From Schistocerca nitens (lineage: Eukaryota > Arthropoda > Insecta > Orthoptera > Acrididae): a stretch of DNA of 64,000 nt. This document shows, piece by piece, positions 19,945 to 29,416 of the stretch. The notes beneath the pieces were generated by a model, which searched no databases, had not been told where the DNA came from, and worked only from the letters and a program-made list of their open reading frames with translations. The translations under genes were made by a program, and so were the position numbers. Within the stretch, counting starts at the first letter, position 1. Every line of letters starts with the position of its first letter. The DNA lies in assembly GCF_023898315.1 (NCBI RefSeq), contig NC_064621.1, forward strand, positions 135,282,521 to 135,346,520, read 5' to 3'.

Positions 19945-20945
19945 TTTATGTAGAATACAAGTGCATAAATAATATACAACTTACGTTATGCTGTAGAGAA
20001 GAAACGTCTATAGAGAAGCAACGTCAAGTAACAAAAATAGTAAAAGTATAGTGAATGTAAAAAAACTGTAGTGTTCAATGAGAAAATGCGTGTGTCGTGG
20101 TCATGAAAGCTGGACAATTCGATACATTAAAACTGTTCGCATGGAGTTATCTGACGTGTTTCAAAATTAGATTGCCCATTTTTCAAATAAAATGCTGATA
20201 GTAAACGATGAAACAGTAAGTAAAGTGTATTTAAAACGTGTTCCGAGCCCAATGACGCCATCAGAATATGGGCGTGTTGCAATTATACAACGTAGTCGCG
20301 AGGTATACAGTATCGAAAAGAACCTTGCATTCGTTCGTGAAATGAAGGACTAATTTATGGGCAATTATGAAGAGAGAGAAATTTACACTCATCTGAAAAA
20401 AGCCAATGAAAAGACGCTTAACGGGCAAATACACATTAAGGAACACCAGTTTCCTTGCTATGTGCCGTCCAGTTACGGGCAGCTTACGGTTAAAGATGTT
20501 CTGCAGGTCGTATCTCAAGCTGTTTTGTTTGTTGTTTTTAAACTTTTGTAAGCAATCGAAGAAATGCCCAATTATAATATACCCCTTAGTAGTTTCCGAT
20601 GGTTTATTTTTTTCTAGTTAGAGACCGTACCATTACGCTCGACTTGAACACCTCGTTCATTGCGTCTATTTTACAGTTAGATTAATTTCAAATAATTAAA
20701 TTCAGCATTTCATTTGAAAAATCATGCTGTTGTAATACTGCAACACGTCAGATTATAACATTTTCTAAGCTAGAGAATGTTAACAGTTTCATTGCGTCGG
20801 ATTCTAAATTTTTTATAATTACGACACGCCCATTTTTCTCACGATGTTATCGGACGATTTTCAAATCCACTTTTAGTGTGTCCATCGCAGGACCTTGCTT
20901 GTCTATAGTAAGTTACACGTATTCTTTGTGCACTTGTACTGTACA
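19945..20945. repeat. Diverged long-inverted-repeat unit, class unknown
   Basis: The left arm (about 19951-20200) and the reverse complement of 20705-20940 share ordered blocks: 'tacaagtgca', 'aacttac', 'tatagasaagcaasgtc', 'gtgtcgt', 'aaactgtt', 'tctgacgtgtt' and 'aaatgctga', with indels. A roughly 500-bp centre holds an open frame with one stop. A further copy of an arm motif (around 'atgggcgtgt') is inside the centre at about 20269. The layout suggests an old transposon or fold-back element. I recognise no family, and the ends are not fixed. Confidence 0.5.
20192..20551 (+). pseudogene. Unrecognised frame inside the inverted-repeat unit, one in-frame stop
   Basis: ATG 20192 opens 53 codons to TAA 20351-20353. 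The same frame resumes with ATG 20357 and runs 64 codons to a stop at 20549-20551. The product would be mixed-charge and Lys/Glu-rich, with segments such as 'MTPSEYGRVAIIQRSREV' and 'HIKEHQFPCYVPSSYGQL', and a hydrophobic C-terminus. I do not recognise it. It may be a remnant gene of the unit or an accident of AT-rich sequence. Confidence 0.35.
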
Positions 20946-21047
20946 TTGAATTACATGAAAAAAGGGAAACGTAAATTAGTTACGAACTACGGAGCGCACA
21001 CATTTTAGTCAACTTATAAACGTCACTACAGATATTCAGATTAAGGT

Positions 21048-21260
21048 TGTGAGATGTTCGATATGCCTGCCGTCATTGGCTATGATGTGGCGCATATACA
21101 TAGCGAAAGTTTGCACGACCCGCTGAAGTGTCGGAACATCGACGACCTCCTGAATGGCTGTTTTCAACTCAGCAAGGATTTCGGAGTTATTGCTGTACAA
21201 CTTGTCTTTAATATAGCCCCCCCCCCCCCAAAAAAAAAGGAGTCGCATGTGTTCAGATCC
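21048..21260 (-). pseudogene. Mariner-like transposase C-terminus
   Basis: The minus strand reads a C-terminal block of insect mariner-type transposases: an 'FFWG' followed by 'YIKDKLYSNN' and ending 'ANDGRHIEHL'. A C14-A9 homopolymer at about 21218-21238 lies inside it and has disturbed the sequence around the expected catalytic Asp. No terminal repeats are seen. Confidence 0.6.
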
Positions 21261-21409
21261 GGATAATATGCGGCCATAAAATTACCAAATATGCATCAAC
21301 CAGTCGCAAAATCATGTTTTATTTATTCACTTTTACAAATCGATTTCAACTGATTAACAGCCTTCATCGGTGCTTTCAACCAATATGTGCCCAGAGTAGT
21401 AATACTGTC
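21261..21409. other. Unassigned
   Basis: Short linker with nothing recognised. Confidence 0.4.
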
Positions 21410-22335
21410 TTAAGCAGACGTTTGACCTCATTCCATCAAGAGATACCCATTTTAGTTATCAAAGGATCTCCGTAACACTTGCATGTTGTTCGAATCTACT
21501 GGTGACAAATTTAGCAGCCTACTTCTGAATTGACTCGATGTTTTCCTTTGATCTGACCTGGCACAGATACCAAGCACTAGAGCAGTTCTCAAGAATGGCT
21601 CGCACTGACGTCCCGTACGCGATCTTCTTTACAGATGAACCACACTTCCTTAAAACTTCCCCAACAAACCGAAGTTGGCCATTCGCTTTCTCTACCATAG
21701 TCCTCATATGCTCGTTCCACTTCATATCGCTTTCCAACGTTACTGCCAGATATTTAAAAGACGTGACTCTGTAAAACAGGTCACTACTGACGACGTATCC
21801 GAACATTACAGGTTTTCCTATTCATTCACGTTAGCTTACATTTTATGCATTTAGAGCTTGCTCCCATTCGATACACCAACTAGATTTTTCCTCTAAATCA
21901 TCTTGTATCCTCCTACAGCCTCTCAGCTGCGATTCCTTACCGTGCTCCTCAGCATCATCAGGAAACAATCGCATGTTGCTATTTTGCTGCTCACCCTATC
22001 CACCAAATCATTTAGGTACATAAAGAACAACAGCGGTCCTATCACACTTGCCTGGGACACTGATGACCATGATTTTGTCTCCGATGAGCACTCTGCGTCG
22101 AGGACAGCATCCTGGGTTCTATTACTTCGAGTCACTCACTTATTTGTGAACCTATTCCATGTATTCGTACCTTCATTAACATCCTGAAATGTTGCACCGT
22201 GTCAAACGCTTTCCGGAAATCTAGAAATGTGGAATCTACCTGTTGCCCTTTATCAATAGTTTGCAGTATATCACGTGAGAAAAGGAGGAGTTTCGCACGT
22301 GCGCTGCTTTCTAAAACCAAGCTGATTCGTGGACA
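21410..22335 (-). pseudogene. CR1/Jockey-like LINE reverse transcriptase fragment
   Basis: Readable on the minus strand: 'VDSTFLDFRKAFDTVQHF' (RT palm A, at about 22240-22190); a degraded block around 22100-21930 with 'PLLFFMYLNDLVD' where the catalytic motif should follow; and 21806-21519 with 'VTSFKYLAVTLESDMKWNEH', the post-palm segment. It is related to the LINE at 47053-48430. Frame breaks make it inactive. Confidence 0.85.
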
Positions 22336-22377
22336 TGAGATTCTCAGTGTGAAGAAAATGTATCACAGTATATTGAC

Positions 22378-22710
22378 AATTTTTACTTTTTGTTCCTTCT
22401 GACTACAACTGATTGAAACACAATTTTAGGGCCATACGCGTTTCGGATAATCCGACAGTCGGTAACACAAACCAAAACACTGCATGAAAACAGTTGTTCA
22501 GTTCCTAGTGCTGTGAAAAGTGGAAAAAGACCCAAGTGGAAATTATAAGAAGAGGAACGGCACGAAAAGTGGAGCAGAAACGTAACATGTAGAAAATCGT
22601 CCACGCAAGCTGCCCCTGAAGATGCCTTACAGAGAATAAAGGCGAAACACGTATGGCACGGAAACTGTGTTTCATTCAGTTGTAGTCAGAGCGTCCAAAA
22701 AGTAAAAATT
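22378..22710. mobile_element. MITE with ~65-bp terminal inverted repeats
   Basis: The left end (22378-22443) and the reverse complement of the right end (22640-22710) share 'aatttttactttttg', 'ctgactacaactga', 'tgaaacaca' and 'gccatacg'. There is no coding capacity. The target duplication could not be identified, so the superfamily is open. Confidence 0.75.
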
Positions 22711-22792
22711 ATCACTATACCGTAATATTACACGCAACTGAGGAAGACAGGACGACAAAAGTTTAAAATGTATTACATTCGAAATGAGAATG

Positions 22793-22984
22793 TTGAAAAT
22801 GGCTCTGAGCACTATGGGACTTGACTTCTGAGATCATCAGTCCCCTAGAACTTAGAACTACTTAAACCTAACTAACCTAAGGACATCACACACATCCATG
22901 TCGGAGGAAGGATTGTAACCTGCGACTGTAGCGGTCGCGCGGTTCTAGACTGTAGCGCCAGAACCGCTGGGCCATCCCGGCCGG
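22793..22984 (-). repeat. SINE-A
   Basis: Full-length SINE-A on the minus strand, more diverged than the others (B-box complement 'ggattgtaacctg'). No clear target duplication. Confidence 0.9.
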
Positions 22985-23437
22985 CAATACAGTTATCATA
23001 CTCACACAATGTGTATAAATAGTTGAACTGCTTTAACTTACAGCGTACACAGCCCCAGTCCTGTGTGCCATCAATAAACAACCACAACTTCTGACAGAGC
23101 AACCACGGATTTCGTGCAGAATTTGTGGCTAGCAAACAAACTTAACCCATCGCTCGCATACCACACAGTGCAGTGTATCAATCACAAAACCACCAGCATG
23201 CAACCAACCGCAGCGAAAGGACTCAGGTAGTGCTCGTCTTGATATACAGAAAGCCCAACGCTTACCATGTGGCCAGGAAACGACACCACCTGCTCCAGCA
23301 GGCTGTTGCACCAACACAGCGGCGGACACACTCAGTGCACGCCGTAGTGACGTCCGGCCCGAGACAACCGCAGCAGACAAATTCCCGAGGGCCTTCACTC
23401 TCGGCTCCGACGTCAACTCGCTCGTTCGTCTCCGTGC
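22985..23437. other. Unassigned
   Basis: GC rises towards the SINE insertion. I recognise nothing. The last six bases, 'ccgtgc', are the probable left target duplication of SINE-C. Confidence 0.4.
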
Positions 23438-23666
23438 GACCGAGTGAGGTGGCGCAGTGGTTAGCACACTGGACTCGCATCCTGGAGGACGAGGTTCAAT
23501 TCCGCGGCCGGCCATCCTGATTTAGGTTTTCTGTGATTTCCCTAAATCTCTTCAGGCAAATGCCTGTATGGTTCCTCTGAAAGGGCACGGCTGACTTCCT
23601 TCCCTAATCCGTTGACACCGATGACCTCGCAGTTTGGCCTCCTACCCCAAATCAACCCAACTCTCC
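23438..23666 (+). repeat. SINE-C, tRNA-derived
   Basis: Third SINE family: A-box-like 'tggcgcagtgg', B-box-like 'ggttcaattcc', then the tail with 'catcctgatttaggttttc' and 'ccctaaatc'. A minus-strand copy is at 49355-49567. Probable target duplication 'ccgtgc' at 23432-23437 and 23667-23672. Confidence 0.85.
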
Positions 23667-24174
23667 CCGTGCAGTGACGGACTCCTCCATTACCTTCGGG
23701 ACCCGCCCGCGGTTATGGACACCTTGGCCGCCTTTGCCAACCCAGCCCACGACGACACACCGCAAGCTGTCCACTTCCACCGCTGCGAGGGCGACGCCCT
23801 CCGCAAGTTTGTGCTGGCGCCACTTGCTGCCCGTGACGCTGCCCGCCTTACGTCCTCGCCACCAGCTCGCCCACGACGGCGCTCACAGCAATCATACGTC
23901 TGTGCCGTCTATCCTTTCGCGGCCGCAGCATGGCACTCCACACGAAATGACTCTCTGGAGGCGACCAAATAAACAGTGCTGTTCGACACGTCACAGTATA
24001 AATATTTTTCATCTCTGGCACAGCGTTATTTACTACGAAGAAGATAAGTGGACTGATCTGATTCATTTTCGCCAAAATAATGTATCTGAGGGTAATGTCA
24101 TACTTAAATGAAAAATATTTTCATAGGGAATCATAGTTTTCGAATCAACAAAGATTTCTTAACTGAGAATGATG
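23667..24174 (+). other. Unassigned GC-rich segment with an unrecognised frame
   Basis: A frame from about 23715 to TAA 23970-23972 encodes an Ala/Arg/Pro-rich stretch with 'MDTLAAFANPAHDDTPQ'. An overlapping frame covers the same DNA. An AATAAA is at 23968-23973. I recognise no domain. It could be a worn retrotransposon Gag or a chance frame in GC-rich DNA. Nothing is seen in 24000-24174. Confidence 0.3.
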
Positions 24175-24654
24175 TGTTGGTGACTGTGCCAACACCTTGT
24201 AGATAGAGGAGGCCGAAATGCACGCTATCTAACGCAGACGGGCGTGAATTCTGGAACAGGATAAGTAGTGAATTCTAATAAGAAAAGTATGCAGCTCCTC
24301 TAATACTTAACTTTTATTTATCCTTGTTGTGAATACAGCATTCTTGATGAGACATTTCATACGATAACTATCAAACTATGTAAGGCTAATGGCGCCTTGC
24401 TAAGTCGTAGCCATTAACTTAGCTGAAGGCTATTCTGTCTCTCGGCAAATGAGAGCAAAGGCTTCGTCCGTATAGGCGCTAGCAACGTCGTCGTACAACT
24501 GGGGCGAGTTCTCGTACGTCTCTCGAGACCTGCCGTGTGGTGGCGCTAGGTCTACGATCACACAGTGGCGACACGCGGGTCCGACATGTACTAATGGACC
24601 GCGGCCGATTTAAGCTACCACCTAGCAAGTGTGGTGTCTGGCAGTGACACCACA
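24175..24654 (-). repeat. Solo LTR of a diverged relative of the 944-4019 Gypsy
   Basis: Its reverse complement aligns along its length with the 484-bp LTR: 'ttagtacatgtcggacccgcg'-type phrases, 'gtcgtacaactggggcga', 'tcatcaagaatgctgtat' and 'tatcctgttccaga'. Its terminus keeps the 'gacaccaca' hairpin half. There is no internal sequence on either side, so it probably arose by LTR-LTR recombination. 'gagaat' occurs just outside both ends, but not at matching distance on the left, so the target duplication is uncertain. Confidence 0.85.
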
Positions 24655-26087
24655 GAGAATATGATTTATACATTTATTCACTAAATATTATGAACCTTAA
24701 CTTACAGAATGTCTCCAGTTATTTTTCCTGGAAATCCAAGTTAAAGTTTTATGGAACTGAAAGTTTTACAGATCAGTTGTTTCGAACTGTAGTAAACGAA
24801 AATTCTAAAAGAAAGTGGGAAGCGACACTAACGGGATTCAATTGCGTGTCCCCTTCTATTCCATGATCTTCCACTTAACATATTTTGCAGACCGACATAT
24901 GCGTTATAATTAATCCTGTAAAGAAAAAAAAACACCGGATGAAACTATTAACCACATTCCACAGAACGACTAAGCGGTAAAAACATTATATATTTCATTC
25001 TGTGCAAGAAACAAAATAATGTCATTAATTAATGTAGCACATGAACAAGAGTCTGTAAGTAAGGTATAATCTTACAAATTTTTGGGAATACGTATTGATC
25101 AAAACTTGAAATGTTAAAAACAATTACTGAAATACTCAAACATTCAGCAAACTCTGCTCTTCGTATAGCTACTAGGTTCAGAAACAAATAAATCAACATC
25201 TCAATATGTTTCCAGTTGTTAATGTATTATAATACAATTTTCTGAGGTAACAGTCGACTCAGAAGTAAAGTACTAGTTACACAGGGGTGAGTAGCCAGGA
25301 AAATATATGATGTTTACCCGCGATGATGTTGTAGATACCTATTCCAGGAATTAGGCTCTTAAACCACTTCTTTACAATGTGTATATTCTCTAATGACGTT
25401 TGACGTAAGTAGTGCTTTAGATTTTCAAAGGAGCAGTGACGCCCACAACGCAAGAGGGAAAGACGACATGTTTGATGGTTTGCCCAGAACACGAAATACT
25501 GATGGGCGGAAAACAAATTTTAAATCTACCGTCAAATCAATTCTCTTGGAGAAGCCTTCATTCCACGGACGATTTCTTTAAACTTAAGTGTGTTAACTTA
25601 TGCCCTAAGAATGAGTGTCACAAATTACTTGAAAGTGTTGACACCAGTAATTGAAATTAACATAATGAGGTGGTAGTACAGCAAAAACAGGATGTCAAAT
25701 GAGACGAACACGAGCCACTCACGGCTCATTCTCCTCATTCTTTTTTTGGTGAACGGGACTCGAATATAGTACTTATTTCGACTATCCACCATCCTTTCTT
25801 CCGGCGACGTGACGGGCCAACTGCCATTGGAAGGTATTTGCTGTTCCCCTTACGTCCCAGACTTCGTTGTACGTCGGGTATCTGCTGTTTTCTTTATGTG
25901 TTTCTTGTTTAGCTCAGCACTGACGTTTCAATTCCTCTTTGAACAGCAACGAGTTTTGTAACAATGGATTCAATTAATGTCCAAGCACCCTCTCCCCCCC
26001 CCCCCCCCCCCGCCTTCAGCCGTAAGTTATTACTGTTAGTATGCATTGGTCACAAATTGTTTTGTTCGGCTCATCCGACATCTTATA
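24655..26087. other. Unassigned, mostly AT-rich
   Basis: No gene or element recognised. A C homopolymer of about 18-19 bases lies at 25993-26011. 25380-25600 holds overlapping short frames of about 62-79 codons without domains. Confidence 0.4.
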
Positions 26088-26844
26088 CAGTGTGGCCCTA
26101 AAGTCATTGGACAGTTGGTTAAAAGAAAACAAAAGTTAATAGCAAGACGTAGTACAGTAGGTAGTTTTAATCTGTTAAGAAGTTGTTACCAAATCGTGAT
26201 AATTACGCCCTGTGAAAGTGGTATACAATACAACGACAAACAAAAGAAACTCAGTAATCAAACTGGTGAATTGTTTAAATCGCGATCTGTGAGACGTATT
26301 TACAGCTGCAGTTTTCGGACTTGTCACGATGTTGACGAGAGAAGAAAGGATATTCGAGTGAAAAATATTTTATAAAAGTGGTTCTGCTGCAGTTGTCAAT
26401 GAATGGAGAAGACACTTTAGCTCAAAGTCACCGCCTAGACCAACGGTGTACGACATACGAGGTAGATTTGAAGTACATTGATTTGTTATGGATGCACCAA
26501 GATTTGGCCGCCCAACAACAGTCCCAACTGAGCAAAATAAATTGCGGGCATCTTTAGCTGTGACCCGAAGTACTCGAAAACCTACCAGACGATTAGCAAC
26601 TGAAGTTGATTCATACCGAAGGTCAGTGAAAAGAACGTTGCACAAACAGAAGTTTAATGTTTACATTCCACTTTTAAGACATGGGGTACTTAAAGATGAT
26701 CCAGATCGACGTCTTCAGTTTTGTGAATTGATGCTTGACAAACAGAAACATGATTGTAAGTATTGTTTCTATTTGTAATGAAATACAAATTCAATCTTTT
26801 GTTTATATCAGTGCCCACTGTCCATTGACTTTTGCGCCACTCTG
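26088..26844 (+). mobile_element. Mariner-like deletion derivative (757 bp)
   Basis: The inverted termini read 'cagtgtggccctaaagtc' on the left and, complemented, 'cagagtggcgcaaaagtc' on the right, both next to TA (26086-26087 and 26845-26846). The inside carries only the N-terminal part of a transposase, so the catalytic domain has been deleted. Confidence 0.8.
26329..26778 (+). pseudogene. Mariner-like transposase N-terminus (DUF4817-type DNA-binding region)
   Basis: From ATG 26329 one frame reads 'MLTREERIFE', stop, then 'FYKSGSAAVVNEWRRHFS' and 'PTVYDIRGRFEV', a second stop, then 'DAPRFGRPTTVPTEQNK' and 'LKDDPDRRLQFCELML'. These are the helix-turn-helix and linker blocks of an insect mariner-like family. 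Two TGA/TGA-type stops and the missing DDE domain make it dead. It could still bind element ends only if read through, which I do not expect. Confidence 0.75.
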
Positions 26845-27190
26845 TACTTGAGAATAAAAAAATAGCTTCCGTAAGTTTATCATCCCATTTTTATTCGCCG
26901 AACTCCTTTGGATAGATTTATTCAGTGACCGTGTGCGGCTGTATATTTTCAATACATACACTGGCACGAAAGAAACTGCAACACCAAAAAGGAGTTGTGC
27001 GTCATAAGTGAAAGTTGGTAAGTGTGTTTTCACAACTGAAAGCCGATGTCTGCTGCAGTTTCACGCAGTCGCATAAGCGTGGCGCTATTAGAGCCAATAT
27101 GACGATGCAAATCCGGGTTGCTTAAAATAGACGCTGTAACAGCCGCGAGCGTTAGTTACCTTTGAGATGGGACTGGTGAGTTGATGTTAA

Positions 27191-27836
27191 TAAAGAAATA
27201 GGGTGACCAGATGCAGTCGTTTAAAAAGGAGGACAAACAGCTTCGAAAAGGAGGACAAAGGAAGAAAAAAAAAGGACACATCAAACGGGTCAGCTGCAGA
27301 TGAAGATACCACCCGTCAGCTTTGGACAAATCAAGTGACTTCCGGGAATTACCAGTAAAACTAGTAGTTAATTGTTACTGATGGTCTCCCTTTCTTGAAA
27401 GCCGGATATTTGCAGGAAAGGACATCATAAAATGTACACTTTCGTTTAGGCATAGCCAAATATTTTACGTAACTCACTCGGTTAAAAATTACACTCACAA
27501 ATCACACGTGCACTAGAGAAAGCCAAGCCAATACAAAGCGAAGATACGAAACGAAAATTTTTAACAATCGATATTTGCATTCGCTTATAGGTCGATCAAC
27601 GATAACATCGACGATCCTGGTGCCACCTACTAACACCGCCTTCGTGCGTGTTCATCACGAAGGCTGTGTCAATAGTTAAAGTATTTAAGAATGGGACGAA
27701 TTGTAAATTTAGCTTTACTACGCTCAACTTTGCGAAAAACCGGACACTGTAAAAAATCCGCCCGGACCCCGGACAAAGAGCTAAAAAGGAGGACATGTCC
27801 GGATTAATCCGGACGTCTGGTCACCCTATAAAGAAA
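27191..27836. mobile_element. hAT-type MITE with 8-bp target duplication
   Basis: Body 27199-27828 (630 bp). The termini 'tagggtgaccaga' match as perfect 13-bp inverted repeats. The 8-bp target duplication 'taaagaaa' is at 27191-27198 and 27829-27836. An 8-bp duplication is characteristic of hAT elements. There is no coding capacity. The repeated 'aaaggaggaca' phrases near both ends are subterminal motifs of the kind bound by transposases (inference). Confidence 0.9.
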
Positions 27837-28640
27837 GCCTTAAAAGCGACACACGCCACTGAGTTTGCACGAGGTCGCGTAATAGGGCTACGAGAAGCTG
27901 GATGTTCCTTCTGCGATACTGCAGAGAGACTTGGCAGGAAAATAGCTACGGCAGCGGTGGTCAAGAGAATGTACGGTCGGTCGCAAGAAGTCCGGGCTGG
28001 GGAAGGCCACGTGGGGTCTGCTGCATCGTACCGTACCTGCAGCAGCAGAATGAGCAGCAGTTGGCACCACAGTAACAAAACGAACTTTTACAAATCGGTT
28101 ACTTCAAGAACAGATCCGAACCAGACGTCCTGTAGTGTGCATACCACTGACCCCAAACTGCCGTCATTTGCTACTTCAGTGCTGTCAAGCGAGACATTGT
28201 AAGGCAGGATGGGGGTCTGTTTTGTTTTCTGATGAAAGATGGTTCTCCATCAGTGCCAGTGAGGTGCGTGTTTGGTTGGAAGGAGACCAGTTGAGGGCCT
28301 GCAACCAACCCGTCTGCATGCTAGACAGCTGGACTTGCACCTGGAGTTACGGTCTGGGATGAGATTTCGTATGACAGCAACATTCTCATGATTATACCAC
28401 GCTCTCTGATTGCAAAATTGTACCTCAGTCTGGTGATCTGACCTGTTGTGCTAGTCTTCATGAACAGCATTCCAGTTGATGTTTTCCAAGAGGATAACCT
28501 TGGCCCACACACAGCTGTTGAAACCCGTCATGCTCTAACAAGTGCCGACACGTTGCCTTGGCCTGCTCGGTTACCAGGTCTGCCTCCAATTGAGCGCGTA
28601 TGGGACACTGTCGGACGACAATTCCAGCGTCACCGATAAA
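27837..28640 (+). pseudogene. Tc1-like transposase, frameshifted
   Basis: Helix-turn-helix block 'GRVIGLREAGCSF...AERLGR' at about 27860-27945, then degraded linker. The first catalytic Asp is in 'VLFSDERWFS' (about 28225), the second in 'FQEDNLGPHT' (about 28495) and the Glu in 'PPIERVWDTV' (about 28590). The last two are separated by 32 residues, as in the 1422-bp family. At least three frame changes. The C-terminus after 28640 is not readable. Confidence 0.75.
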
Positions 28641-28938
28641 CAGCTTTACTGTTCCTGTGTTGACCGGCCAAGTGCAACAGGCGTGGAACTTCATCCCACA
28701 AACTGACATCATGCAACTGGACGACACAATGCATGGCCATTTACATGCTTGAATTCAACATCGTGGCAATTACACCGGTTGCTAACGCACCAGCATTTCG
28801 CATTTGCAGTGGCTTGTCTCCCGCTTACATTAAGGATTGATCTTGCAAATGTTAATCAGTTAGATGTGTTACCTAGACAAATATAAGCACGAAATTTCAT
28901 TAACTACTTTTTGATTTTGCGATCTTTTTCCGTCAGAG

Positions 28939-29053
28939 TATATTTCCCTCCAATATCCATTCATTCAAAATGAACTGGGTTGCGTCACAGTTCATTTGTA
29001 GACCCACTTCGCACCAGACTAACTCAAATTCACTAACCAATATTTAAATTTGA
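28939..29053. other. Unassigned spacer
   Basis: Short AT-rich spacer between the Tc1-like right end and SINE-B. Nothing recognised. Confidence 0.5.
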
Positions 29054-29232
29054 AACTTCCTGGCACATTAAAACTGTGTGCAAGACCGAGACTCGAACTC
29101 GGGACCTTTAGCTTTCGCGGGCAAGTGCTCTACCAACTGAGCTACCCAGGCACGACTCATGGCCCGTCCTCACAGCTTCACATCTGCCAATACCTCGTCT
29201 CCTACCTTCCAAACTTCACAGAAGCTCTTCTG
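29054..29232 (-). repeat. SINE-B, minus strand
   Basis: The conserved tail comes first ('gaaacttcctggca'), then the complement of the tRNA-like core with 'gactcgaactcggg' (B box) and 'gagctaccca' (A box), then part of the 5' arm. It meets a second SINE-B in opposite orientation at about 29233, so the pair forms a large imperfect palindrome. Confidence 0.9.
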
Positions 29233-29416
29233 CGAATCATTCTGGAAACATGCCACAGGCTGTGGCTAAGCCAAGTGTCCGAAACATCCTTTCTTCCAGG
29301 AGTGCTAGTTCTGCAAGGTTCGCAGGAGAGCTTCTGTATAGTTTGGAAGGTAGGAGACGAGGTGTTGGCAGATATGAAGCTATGAGGAGAGTGCCTGAGA
29401 CGTGCCTGGGTAGCTC

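Larger units (their letters stand above)
26959..28938 (+). mobile_element. Tc1-like element, interrupted by a hAT-type MITE
   Basis: Related inverted termini next to TA: left 'cactggcacgaaagaaactg', right complemented 'ctctgacggaaaaagatcg', each followed by an A-rich 'accaaaaaggagtt'/'atcaaaaagtagtt'. The MITE at 27199-27828 splits it near the start of the transposase. It is diverged from the 1422-bp family. Confidence 0.75.

Noticed and set aside
25993-26011. Long C homopolymer (another at about 21218-21231)
   Set aside because: Length may be a sequencing or assembly artefact; no biological inference made.
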